Shown piece by piece: positions 19,774-28,314 of a stretch of DNA of 64,000 bases. This stretch comes from Pseudomonas sp. UYIF39. GTDB taxonomy: Bacteria; Pseudomonadota; Gammaproteobacteria; Pseudomonadales; Pseudomonadaceae. The notes beneath the pieces were generated by a model. The model saw only the letters and a program-made list of their open reading frames with translations. It was not told the origin of the DNA and did no database searches. Position 1 is the first letter of the stretch. The number at the start of each line of letters is the position of its first letter. Where the stretch lies: contig NZ_JALBYU010000001.1 in the NCBI RefSeq assembly GCF_029963765.1, positions 434,001-498,000 on the forward strand, written 5' to 3'. Made by a program: the position numbers and the translations under genes.

Positions 19774-20691
19774 TCAGGTCAAACTATCCGGATCCCCAAA
19801 GAACATTTGAATCCGCGACCTTAACCAACGCTCGCCCGGATCATTATCCTGCGACCCGCGCCAGGTCATGTGCAATTCAAAACTGCGCACCGGCAACGGC
19901 GGGTCTTCAGCCCGCACACCACCGGCCGCCGTCAACGCTTCAGCTGTGTAGTCCGGCACAGTCGCGACAATATCGGTCCCGCTGATGAGTGTGCTGAGTC
20001 CGTTGAACTGTGGCACTGCGAGCACCACATGTCGTTTGCGTCCGAGCTTTTCCAGCTCTTCATCTATAAAGCCGCTCAGGTCACCGGCGAACGACACCAG
20101 CGCATGAGGCCGTGCGCAGAAATCATCCAGGCTCAACGGCCCCGGCACCGTGTCGGCCCGTAATAGCTTTGGCATGCTGCGGCGCAGTACTTTGCGCTTG
20201 GCGTTGGCCGGCAGGTCGGCGGTGTAGCTGACGCCGATGGAAATTTCGCCAGAAGCCAGCAGGCTCGGCATCAGGATGTAGTTGGCCCGACGCACCACCA
20301 GCACGATCCCCGGTGATTCGGCGCGCAGGCGCTTGAGCAGCATCGGCAGCAGGGCGAACTCGACATCGTCCGACAGACCGATGCGAAACACAGCGTTGCT
20401 GGTGGCCGGGTCGAATTCCGCCGCACGACTGACCGCGGTGGAAATCGAATCCAGTGCAGGCGAGAGCAGGGCGAAGATCTCCACCGCCCGGGCGGACGGC
20501 TCCATGCTGCGGCCGGTACGCACGAACAACGGATCATCGAACAGCCCACGCAGGCGCGAGAGAGCCGCACTGATGGCCGGCTGGCCGAGGAACAGTTTCT
20601 CCGCAGCGCGGGTCACACTGCGTTCGTGCATCAATGTTTCGAAAACGATTAACAGGTTCAGGTCGACACGACGCAGGTCATTACGATTCAT
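19774..20691 (-). CDS. mexT: LysR-type activator of mexEF-oprN
   Basis: 305 residues. An N-terminal winged helix-turn-helix (about 5-65, with SVTRAAEKLFLGQPAISAAL) precedes the LysR effector-binding domain. The start MNRNDLRRVDLNLLIVFETL is what I remember for P. aeruginosa MexT, and position and strand relative to mexE are the same. ATG 20691 has AGGA 7 bases upstream; the longer open frame to 20754 has no such support. The frame is intact, unlike the disrupted mexT alleles known in some P. aeruginosa stocks, so the pump should be inducible. It is divergent from mexS, whose product influences MexT activity. Confidence 0.94.
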   Translation of the reverse strand: MNRNDLRRVDLNLLIVFETLMHERSVTRAAEKLFLGQPAISAALSRLRGLFDDPLFVRTGRSMEPSARAVEIFALLSPALDSISTAVSRAAEFDPATSNAVFRIGLSDDVEFALLPMLLKRLRAESPGIVLVVRRANYILMPSLLASGEISIGVSYTADLPANAKRKVLRRSMPKLLRADTVPGPLSLDDFCARPHALVSFAGDLSGFIDEELEKLGRKRHVVLAVPQFNGLSTLISGTDIVATVPDYTAEALTAAGGVRAEDPPLPVRSFELHMTWRGSQDNDPGERWLRSRIQMFFGDPDSLT

Positions 20692-20959
20692 CTGGAGTCC
20701 TGGCAGAGTCATCAAGCTTGACGAGAGCGGCCATATGAGAACAATGGCCGGCATGAATATTACGGGGAAAGGCTGCTACTCTGCACCGAGTAATTCAGTT
20801 TTCATGAAAAGGCTGCTTCGGTTTTTACGGCATTTGACGATGTCGCCGGCGCTGCGGAATCAATGACAGGCATGTCGACTATTAATAGCCACTGATAGTC
20901 TTGGGTAGAAAGCCCAGATAGAGTTCAGGGCATTAGAGGTTTCTTTGACGAGGTTTGCG
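20692..20959. promoter_or_regulatory. mexT-mexS divergent promoter region with MexT-box-like site
   Basis: A 268-base intergenic region that must drive both genes. At 20859-20882 (plus strand) ATCA, five bases, AGGCAT, four bases and ACTAT match the outer elements of the recalled MexT consensus ATCA-N5-GTCGAT-N4-ACYAT exactly, but only AT of the centre. The site ends 77 bases before the mexS ATG, almost the same spacing as at mexE. Confidence 0.5.
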
Positions 20960-21982
20960 ATGTCCCGCACGATCCGTTTTCACAAGTTTGGTCCAGCCGA
21001 GGTGCTCAAATGCGAAGAGCATGCGGCCGCTCTCCCTGCGCCGGGCGAAGTGCAGGTGCGCGTCGAGGCGATTGGCATCAGCTGGTACGACATTCTCTGG
21101 CGCCAGAACCTGGCCTCGTCCCATGCTCGCCTGCCTTCAGGTCTTGGCCATGAAATGTCCGGCGTCGTGACGGCGGTTGGCGAGGGCGTCGATGATCTGG
21201 CAGTTGGCGACAAGGTCGCCAGCTTCCCGGCTGAAAGCCCCAACGATTATCCGGTCTACGGCGAGCAGATCGTTCTGCCGCGCTCGGCACTCACCCGTTA
21301 CCCGGACGTACTCAGCCCGATCGAAGCCAGCGTGCATTACACGCCGCTGCTGATCGCTTACTTCGCTTATGTCGATCTGGCACGGGTCAAACCCGGGCAG
21401 TTCGCTCTGGTGACTGACGCCAGTCACTGTGCCGGTCCGTCCTTTGTACAACTGGGCAAGGCTCTGGGTATCCGGGTCATTGCAGCGACCAAGACGGCGG
21501 AAGAGCGTGAGTACCTGTTGTCCCTGGGTGCCGAGAAAGTCATCGTCACCGAAGAGCAGGATCTGCTGATGCAGATCAACAAGATTACCGACAACCGTGG
21601 CGTGGACGTTGTGTTTGACGGTCTCGGCGGTCCACAGATGTCGTTGCTTGGCGATGTGCTTGCACCTCGCGGCAGCCTGGTGCTGTATGGCCTGCAAGGT
21701 GGCAACCAGACGCCATTCCCGGCCTGCGCAGCGTTCCAGAAGAACATCCAGTTCTTTGTGCACTGCATCGGCAACTTCACCGGCAAGCCTGAACTGGGCA
21801 TCATCCAGGACCAGGTCGCACTGAAACGCGCTTTGCGCGACATCAACCAGATGACCGCCGACCGCGTGTTGCTGCCGCTCAAGACTCGGGTCTTCCCGTT
21901 TGCCCAGTTTGTCGAAGCACACCGCTACATGGACGAATGCCCATGCCGCGAACGAGTCGCCCTCCAGGTCGAACCTGCATAA
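20960..21982 (+). CDS. mexS: Zinc-independent quinone oxidoreductase/alcohol dehydrogenase-like protein MexS
   Basis: 340 residues of the medium-chain dehydrogenase/reductase family. A GroES-like N-terminal half (LGHEMSGVVTAVGEGVDDLAVGDKV, about 60-90) precedes a nucleotide-binding half with GPSFVQLGKALGIRVIAA and DVVFDGLGG. Position and divergent orientation next to mexT match P. aeruginosa mexS, whose inactivation raises MexEF-OprN expression, probably through accumulation of a MexT-activating electrophile. ATG 20960 has GAGG 7 bases upstream; TTG 20945 is less likely. A terminator hairpin follows at 22006. Confidence 0.92.
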   Translation: MSRTIRFHKFGPAEVLKCEEHAAALPAPGEVQVRVEAIGISWYDILWRQNLASSHARLPSGLGHEMSGVVTAVGEGVDDLAVGDKVASFPAESPNDYPVYGEQIVLPRSALTRYPDVLSPIEASVHYTPLLIAYFAYVDLARVKPGQFALVTDASHCAGPSFVQLGKALGIRVIAATKTAEEREYLLSLGAEKVIVTEEQDLLMQINKITDNRGVDVVFDGLGGPQMSLLGDVLAPRGSLVLYGLQGGNQTPFPACAAFQKNIQFFVHCIGNFTGKPELGIIQDQVALKRALRDINQMTADRVLLPLKTRVFPFAQFVEAHRYMDECPCRERVALQVEPA

Positions 21983-22005
21983 GCCCTTCATGTAAGCCCC
22001 TTTGC

Positions 22006-22032
22006 AAGAGTCCGTGCCCCCCACGGACTCTT
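22006..22032 (+). terminator. Rho-independent terminator after mexS
   Basis: AAGAGTCCGTG (22006-22016) pairs perfectly with CACGGACTCTT (22022-22032) around a CCCCC loop, an 11-base-pair stem 23 bases after the mexS stop. The T-run is poor (CTGATTTC). Confidence 0.7.
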
Positions 22033-22561
22033 CTGATTTCGGCACCTGCCAAAATGAGACGTCCCATTGCCCCATCAATGGGTCAGTTCAGCAACTGAAC
22101 TGGTTTTTGCTCTCAATCTGTATCTTCTAATCATCATATAAGCCTTGATAATTGAATGATTACTTTCATCTCAAGGAATGAGTCATGGCTGGGTATCGGC
22201 TTGATACTTTTCAATATGCACTGTTAATACATATCCGACCAATAGTTCGTTGTTGCGCAGTTACCAAAAAAACATGGGTGACTTCTTTCTCTATTTCTTG
22301 TGCTAATTGTCTGTGGGACGTTGTCGGACATTTCCTAGGATGTCGCTCGCAGCCGTTAGAGGTAGGTTCTATAGGGGCATGCGGCCACCTGCCTCTGGAC
22401 GGGGCGGGGGAGTCTTCTAGTTATTTCAAATAATTACTAAAAGCTTAAGTGCTAGCATTTGGCAATAACGCCCAGTACTTCAATCGTGGCAAGCAACCCA
22501 TGGCGCAACGCGTGTCGTTGTTGGCGCGATATCGAACTTACAAGCATCAGGTAAACCAAAG
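22033..22561. other. AT-rich intergenic stretch with one doubtful small reading frame
   Basis: More than 500 bases between mexS and the next clear gene, noticeably richer in A/T than its surroundings. A reading frame at 22185-22433 (plus strand, 82 codons) has AAGGA 7 bases before its ATG, but its codon use is unlike Pseudomonas and the peptide, which contains several Cys (RCCAV, SCANC), is not recognised. I see no repeat, RNA gene or transposase remnant. The right end probably holds the promoter of the 22562 gene. Confidence 0.4.
22185..22433 (+). CDS. Doubtful small Cys-containing ORF
   Basis: 82 codons starting ATG with a fair ribosome-binding site (AAGGA at spacing 7). The peptide starts MAGYRLDTFQYALL, has six or more Cys and ends GAGESSSYFK. 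It has no signal peptide, no convincing membrane segment and no recognised family. Base composition follows the AT-rich spacer rather than genes. It may be a chance open frame. Confidence 0.15.
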   Translation: MAGYRLDTFQYALLIHIRPIVRCCAVTKKTWVTSFSISCANCLWDVVGHFLGCRSQPLEVGSIGACGHLPLDGAGESSSYFK

Positions 22562-24049
22562 ATGACCAATATCCATGACCAAGCGATGAACTATGTCTAC
22601 CAGCAAGTACTGCAGAGATTGCTGAGTTTCTTCTCGCGCGCCGAACGCACGGCATTGCAGCTGATGATTCAACGACTGGTGGTGGCCGCCGGGGGTATGG
22701 AGCGTATTGGCGATTACAAGGTGCTGGCGATTCAGTCCGGGTCCCGCGACAGTTGTTACACCCTGGCGCTGCTGCGCGCTGCACAGCTGAGTATTGCCGG
22801 CCGGGCCCCTGCGACGTTCAAGTTGCGAGTCGCATCCTTGCGCTTGAACGGCGCAAGCCAGACGGCTCTGGAAAACATCCATCGCAGCTACAGCGCCTTG
22901 TTCCTCTACGACGATCCTCGGGTCGAAGTGTTGATGGTTGATGACCGGGAAGTCCTGCCGTTCAACCACCTGACGCCGATTTCCGAAGGCGGCCGTGAGT
23001 CGAATCGGCTCAATCTTTTGATGGTGGGCCATTGTCGCGCCTGGAACGGGCCGCTTGATCTGTGGGACGACGGGTATCTGGCCACCGGCGAGTTCTATGG
23101 GCAAATAGCTCGTTGGGACAGCGGTGTTGATGCATTGATCAGCAGCGACTCACCTCGTCAGCAGAAGCAATTTCTCGACGGGTTGAAGCGTGCAGCCGCC
23201 AAGGCCGGGCTCAAGACCTCGAACCACCACGAAACCGGCTACGAGGAGCTTTTCGCATTGCTCGATGAACTGGGCAGCGACTGCTACCGCGCTTTTTATG
23301 CTGAGCATGGCCAGGTTGCGTGGCGTCCGGCCGAACGATTTGAGGCCTGTCGTCGCGCCACGTACATCGATATTCACGACATGCTGGTCAGTAACCTGGA
23401 AGACCGTTGGCCTCTCCTTACAGAGTTTCTAGGTTTTCAACCTGACGAGTTGGCGGCTCAGCTCAGCGACAACGAGTACGTCAGCCTTTCTATCTCTGCA
23501 CACATGCGGGGTTTGCAATCGTGCTTCATGCATGACCACGGCTACGAGACGGGTGTCGCCGAATACTTGCAACGGGCATTGGTGATGATGCGGCGCAAAC
23601 AACTGGCGGAACGGTTGTGCGAGCAAGCGGTAGAGGCGTTCGGCAATCCGGCGACGTTCGCCGAGCAGCGCGTGCTGGCAACGGCCGAGGCTCAAAAAAA
23701 CCTCGGCCTGAGCGAGGCTCAATTGGTGTGCCTGCTCTTTTCACCTTTCGTCGAAAATGGCGCGGCGCTTGAGCGTTTTCTGCGCCAGTGCCACCCCGGC
23801 ATGCTCGTGGCGATGCCTGATTTGCACCGTGCAATGCAGGGCAATCCGGTGCCGGAGCAAGTTCTGCAATGGATAACCGACGTCAGCGGGTTGCCTGTCA
23901 GCTTGATCGGCAAGCTTTACCGCATGGGCCGTGTGTCTGCGGATGAGGGTAGGGCAGGCACGCTGGAAATCGACGGCGCGGGTGTGCAAGCAGCAGCCGA
24001 CTATGACGATGACACGGCGGTGGCGGATGAATGGTTAGCGGGGCGCTGA
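22562..24049 (+). CDS. Unrecognised 495-residue protein
   Basis: Starts MTNIHDQAMNYVYQQVLQRLL. I do not recognise the family. There is no signal peptide and no membrane segment, so it is probably cytoplasmic. The first 60 residues are amphipathic helix with FFSRAERTALQLMIQRLVVAAGG. Residues about 60-130 read like an alpha/beta fold with LYDDPRVEVLMVDDREVLPF, and the C-terminal 250 residues are mostly helical. The end is acidic (DYDDDTAVADEW). Codon use is normal for the window. A MocR-type regulator gene follows 67 bases downstream on the same strand, so the two may belong together. The long AT-rich upstream region should contain its promoter. Confidence 0.8.
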   Translation: MTNIHDQAMNYVYQQVLQRLLSFFSRAERTALQLMIQRLVVAAGGMERIGDYKVLAIQSGSRDSCYTLALLRAAQLSIAGRAPATFKLRVASLRLNGASQTALENIHRSYSALFLYDDPRVEVLMVDDREVLPFNHLTPISEGGRESNRLNLLMVGHCRAWNGPLDLWDDGYLATGEFYGQIARWDSGVDALISSDSPRQQKQFLDGLKRAAAKAGLKTSNHHETGYEELFALLDELGSDCYRAFYAEHGQVAWRPAERFEACRRATYIDIHDMLVSNLEDRWPLLTEFLGFQPDELAAQLSDNEYVSLSISAHMRGLQSCFMHDHGYETGVAEYLQRALVMMRRKQLAERLCEQAVEAFGNPATFAEQRVLATAEAQKNLGLSEAQLVCLLFSPFVENGAALERFLRQCHPGMLVAMPDLHRAMQGNPVPEQVLQWITDVSGLPVSLIGKLYRMGRVSADEGRAGTLEIDGAGVQAAADYDDDTAVADEWLAGR

Positions 24050-24116
24050 AAATGCGTGGCTTGACAGATTTCTTGACGATGCATGATGACGTTCACACAG
24101 CATTCGGCCCTCGCCC

Positions 24117-25517
24117 ATGAAAGGGCCACGAGAAACTGACTTCGCGTATCAGGCGGTGTATCGATATCTGACTAACCTGATCAACGAACCGGTCAGTGAC
24201 ACGCGAGTCCGTCTGCCTTCGTTGCGACAGTTGGCGGAGCGTCTGAGCGTGTCGATCTCGACCATTCAGTACGCTTATTCGCTGCTGGAGAAGGAAGGGC
24301 GCGTTTATTCGGTGGCCAAGTCCGGATATTACGCGTTACCGGTGTCCTCCATCAGCACGCTCAGCAGTGGTAACGACCTGCTCGAAACCGTTTATGTCAA
24401 CGCCAGACGCCCAGGAATGCTGGTCTTGAGCGCAGATGAGCCGGCGTTGTTGCAACCCCTCGACAGTCCGTTGTTACTGCTGGAACGAGAACTGCTGCGC
24501 CAGTATCCGCGTCAGCCACAACCGACATCGCAACCTTGCGGCGAACTGGAGTTGCGTATTGCCGTGGCAGCGCGTTACACCACCTCGCCGCTGCGCTGCT
24601 GGCATGCCGACGATGTCTATATTGGCGCCGACCTGCGTGGAGTGCTGGAAATACTGATCGCTGTGTTGAATCTCAAGGACGCCACTGTATTGGTCGAGTC
24701 GCCGTGCGACTGGGCGATTCTGCGGTTGCTCCAGGCTGCGCAGGTGCGAGTGATCGAGCTGGCGGTGCAATCCAGCGGTGGCCTGGACGTCGAATGGCTC
24801 AAGGAACTGTTGGAGACCCAGCCGGTGCGGCTGGTGATGGTTTCATCCGGGCTGAACATGCCGCGAGGCAGCCTGGCACCCGACGACAACCGACAAGTCG
24901 TCGCGCAGTTGCTGGAGCGACATGGCAGTTGAGTGTTGGAAAACGACTGCTACGGCGAACTCGGATTCGAACCGGAAGGCCATCGGTTTCGCGACCTGCT
25001 GGACCCCGATCGGCTGATCGTGTTTTCCACCTTCGAGAAAATCATCGGACCGGAGGCGCCATACGGCTATCTGCTGTCGCGGCATTTCAGTGCTGAACTG
25101 CAACGGTACTTTCTGCTGCGTTCGTTCCGCTTGTCACCGATTCGCCAGAAAGCCATCGCTCGCTTGTACGGCAACGGACGTGTCGATCAGCACCTTCAGG
25201 TATTACGGCGGATGCTCAAGGACCGCAAGGTGCAGATGACGCAGCTGTTGCAGGAGCGTCTGGGAGATGCCTTGCACTTTGTCGAACCCCAGGGCGGTGC
25301 AACCATCTGGGTTCGTTCGCTACGCCAGGTCGATGTACGTCGGGTGTTCCAGCGCCTGCTCAAGCACCATGTGGTGATCGCACCGGGAGAACTGTTCAGT
25401 CTCCAGGGCTTGCATGCGCAACACTTGCGCCTGAGTCACACCTTCGGCGGCGATCACGATCTTGGCGCGGCAATGGGCTTGTTAGGGGACGCCTTGCGTC
25501 TGGAGTCGATCGATTGA
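24117..25517 (+). pseudogene. MocR/PdxR-type GntR-aminotransferase regulator interrupted by one in-frame TGA
   Basis: Two open parts lie in the same frame, 24117-24932 and 24933-25517, separated only by TGA at 24930-24932. Part 1 has a GntR winged helix (about 10-75, LPSLRQLAERLSVSISTIQYAYSLLEKEG) and the first half of a fold-type I aminotransferase domain. Part 2 continues without a gap as LENDCYGELGFE and contains STFEKIIGP, whose Lys sits where PLP is bound, plus the C-terminal small domain. In relatives the residue at the stop is normally Trp before the V-L-E-N-D motif, so TGG to TGA is the simplest cause. Joined length is 466 codons, normal for MocR regulators. It is a recent nonsense mutation, a sequencing error or read-through. 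A GTG right after the stop could allow reinitiation. Confidence 0.85.
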
Positions 25518-25628
25518 ACGGGGTTACACACCCTGCGTGAGACTCATGGATCGATCCCATCGCGCTGCGGTCAAACTGCCAGTAAACTGCGTTCCTATTC
25601 CTGAACCACTCGACTTCAGAGGTTTTGC

Positions 25629-27275
25629 ATGACACTCAGTCCTTTTGCGGGCAAACCGGCACCGGTAGAACTGTTGGTCGACATCCCGCGACTGGTAACG
25701 GCCTATTACACCGGCCAGCCCGATGCCGCCATTTCGACCCAGCGCGTAGCTTTTGGCACGTCCGGGCACCGAGGCAGCTCGTTCGACTTGAGTTTCAACG
25801 AATGGCACGTTCTGGCGATCAGCCAGGCAATCTGCCTGTACCGCGAAGCCCAAGGCATTGACGGCCCGCTGTTCGTCGGCATCGACACCCACGCGTTGTC
25901 CACCCCGGCCGGCGCCAGTGCCCTTGAAGTGCTGGCCGCCAACGGCGTGACGGTAATGATCGCCGAGGGTGACGAATACACCCCGACACCGGCCATTTCC
26001 CACGCCATTCTCTGCTACAACCGCGGACGCACGTCAGGCCTGGCGGATGGCATCGTCATCACGCCGTCCCACAATCCGCCGCAAAGCGGTGGCTACAAAT
26101 ACAACCCTACCAACGGTGGCCCGGCCGATACCCACATCACCAAGTGGATCGAAGCCAAGGCCAACGAACTGCTGAGCAACAAGCTCGCCGGCGTCAAACG
26201 CATCAGCTACGAACAGGCGCTGAAGGCCAACACGACCCATCGTCACGATTACCTCAATACCTACGTCGCCGACCTGATCAACGTGATCGACTTCGACGCC
26301 ATCCGTGATGCCAAGCTGCATCTGGGTGTCGATCCGCTGGGCGGAGCCGGGGTACGCTACTGGTCGGCGATTGCCGAGCATTACCGCCTGGATCTGGAAG
26401 TGGTCAACAAACAGGTCGATCCGACCTTCCGCTTCATGACCGTCGACTGGGATGGTCAGATCCGCATGGACCCATCGTCCACTCACGCCATGCAGGGCCT
26501 TATCGGTCTGAAAGAGCGTTTCGACGTAGCATTCGCGTGCGACCCGGACCATGATCGCCATGGCATCGTGACCCCGTCCGGTGGTTTGCTGGCGCCGAAT
26601 AACTACCTCGCCGTATCGATCGATTACCTGTTCCAGAACCGTCCGCAATGGCGCGCCGATGCGGCCGTGGGTAAAACCGTGGTCAGCAGCGGCTTGATCG
26701 ATCGCGTGGCAAAACGTTTGGGTCGTCGCCTGTACGAAGTGCCGGTCGGCTTCAAGTGGTTTGCTGACGGCCTGTTCGACGGCTCTCTGGGCTTTGGCGG
26801 CGAAGAAAGTGCCGGTGCTTCGTTCCTGCGCAAGGATGGCAGCGTCTGGTGCACCGACAAGGACGGCTTGATCCCGGCACTGCTGGCCGCAGAAATGACC
26901 GCCCGCACCGGCCGCGACCCAAGTCAGGCCTATCGCGCCTTGACCGATGAGCTGGGCGAACCGTTCTCGGTGCGCGTCGATGCCAAGGCCAACCCTGAGC
27001 AGAAGGCACTGCTGAGCAAATTGTCGCCGGACCAGGTCACCTCGACCCAACTGGCGGGCGAAGCGATCCAGAGCATCCTCAGTCACGCACCGGGTAACGA
27101 CCAGGCGATCGGTGGTCTGAAAGTCATGACCGAGAACGGCTGGTTCGCGGCGCGTCCGTCGGGCACCGAAGACATCTACAAGATCTACGCTGAAAGCTTC
27201 GTCAGTGACGAACACCTCAAGCAATTGGTGGCAGAAGCTCAAACACTGGTGGACGGCGCGATCTCTGCGAAGTAA
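25629..27275 (+). CDS. pgm: Phosphoglucomutase, alpha-D-glucose-phosphate specific
   Basis: 548 residues, normal for bacterial Pgm. It interconverts glucose-1-phosphate and glucose-6-phosphate through a phosphoserine. Visible motifs: FGTSGHRG near the N-terminus, the active-site loop [13 protein letters not shown] (Ser about 146), the metal-binding DPDHDRHG (about 305), the sugar-binding GGEESAGAS and the phosphate-binding [15 protein letters not shown]. It supplies precursors for exopolysaccharide, LPS and glycogen/trehalose synthesis. ATG 25629 has AGAGG at a good spacing. It appears monocistronic, with a strong terminator at 27291. Confidence 0.97.
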   Translation: MTLSPFAGKPAPVELLVDIPRLVTAYYTGQPDAAISTQRVAFGTSGHRGSSFDLSFNEWHVLAISQAICLYREAQGIDGPLFVGIDTHALSTPAGASALEVLAANGVTVMIAEGDEYTPTPAISHAILCYNRGRTSGLADGIVITPSHNPPQSGGYKYNPTNGGPADTHITKWIEAKANELLSNKLAGVKRISYEQALKANTTHRHDYLNTYVADLINVIDFDAIRDAKLHLGVDPLGGAGVRYWSAIAEHYRLDLEVVNKQVDPTFRFMTVDWDGQIRMDPSSTHAMQGLIGLKERFDVAFACDPDHDRHGIVTPSGGLLAPNNYLAVSIDYLFQNRPQWRADAAVGKTVVSSGLIDRVAKRLGRRLYEVPVGFKWFADGLFDGSLGFGGEESAGASFLRKDGSVWCTDKDGLIPALLAAEMTARTGRDPSQAYRALTDELGEPFSVRVDAKANPEQKALLSKLSPDQVTSTQLAGEAIQSILSHAPGNDQAIGGLKVMTENGWFAARPSGTEDIYKIYAESFVSDEHLKQLVAEAQTLVDGAISAK

Positions 27276-27290
27276 TCCAGAATGTAAAAA

Positions 27291-27320
27291 GGGGCGGCCA
27301 TGACGGTCGCCCCTTTTTTT
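27291..27320 (+). terminator. Rho-independent terminator after pgm
   Basis: GGGGCGGCC (27291-27299), loop ATGAC, then GGTCGCCCC (27305-27313) followed by seven T. There is one G-T pair in a 9-pair stem. An A-run precedes the stem, so it may also work for the convergent pirin gene. Confidence 0.93.
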
Positions 27321-27337
27321 GTCCCGCATTTATCCGA

Positions 27338-28033
27338 TCAAGCCAGGTCCACCAAGACGATCTCACTGTCTTCGATGGCGGTTACCCGCAACACTTGCTC
27401 ATCGGCAACCGCAATACCGTCTCGAGCTTGTGCACGCAAGCCATTGACTTCAATGACACCAGTCGCCGGTACCAGATAGGCGCGACGGCCATTGTCCAGG
27501 CGATACTCGGCGGTTTCACCGGCCTTCAGGTTTGCGGCCACCAATCGGGCGTCGGCTCGAATCCGCAGGCTTTGATCGTCGCCTGCCTTACCGCTCGCCA
27601 GCGTTACGAAACCTTCGCGCTGGCCTTTTGGAAAAGGCTTGGCGCCCCAGGACGGTGCCAAACCGGTTTCGTTCGGGATGATCCAGATCTGGAAGATCCT
27701 GGTCTCGGACGCTTCCAGGTTGTATTCACTGTGGGCGATCCCGGTGCCGGCGCTCATGACCTGAACGTCGCCCGCTTCGGTACGACCCTTGTTGCCCAGG
27801 TTGTCTTCGTGAGTGATTGCGCCTTCACGGACATAAGTGATGATTTCCATGTCTCGGTGCGGGTGTTTCGGGAAGCCGGTGCCAGAGGCAATCACGTCGT
27901 CGTTCCACACCCGCAGGTTGCCCCAGTTCATGCGCTTTGGGTCATGGTATTCGGCGAACGAAAAGTGGTGATGAGCATCCAACCAGCCATGGTTGGCGCC
28001 GCCCAGGGATTTGAAAGGTCTGAGTTCAAGCAT
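27338..28033 (-). CDS. Pirin-family bicupin protein
   Basis: 231 residues with two cupin domains. The first carries the metal-ligand region FPKHPHRDMEIITYV (about 55-70) and SAGTGIAHSEYN, characteristic of pirins. The second (about 135-225) has degenerate ligands. Bacterial pirins such as YhhW can act as quercetinases, and others regulate enzymes of central metabolism; the activity here is not predictable. ATG 28033 (MLELRPFK) has AGGAGA 7 bases upstream, while the longer frame to 28081 has none. The gene is convergent with pgm and shares its terminator region. Confidence 0.92.
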   Translation of the reverse strand: MLELRPFKSLGGANHGWLDAHHHFSFAEYHDPKRMNWGNLRVWNDDVIASGTGFPKHPHRDMEIITYVREGAITHEDNLGNKGRTEAGDVQVMSAGTGIAHSEYNLEASETRIFQIWIIPNETGLAPSWGAKPFPKGQREGFVTLASGKAGDDQSLRIRADARLVAANLKAGETAEYRLDNGRRAYLVPATGVIEVNGLRAQARDGIAVADEQVLRVTAIEDSEIVLVDLA

Positions 28034-28314
28034 GATCGTCTCCTGAAAAGGTTCGTCATGGGGGCAGAGCGCCTGAGCCACGAAACGCGAACCGGTGGTT
28101 GATGGCGAGCATCATCTATCAGGCACTGATCGATAAAAAGCGTAAAAAATGCCTCAATACAATCGAATAATTTGATATCAAATGACCTCGAAATATTCTC
28201 ACCCAACCTTCACTTCATCGCATAAGCCAATGACCTGTAAGCATTTCACTAGAACTGAACGGCAAATGCAGACACCATAGCCCTCAACAGCCTCACACCC
28301 TGGAGTCAGCCCGC

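Noticed and set aside
24930..24932. Selenocysteine at the TGA in the MocR gene
   Set aside because: Relatives have Trp at this place, no catalytic need for Sec exists, and I see no convincing stem-loop right after the codon.
26034..27329. 431-codon frame opposite pgm
   Set aside because: Antisense to the well-conserved phosphoglucomutase, and it runs through the terminator hairpin.
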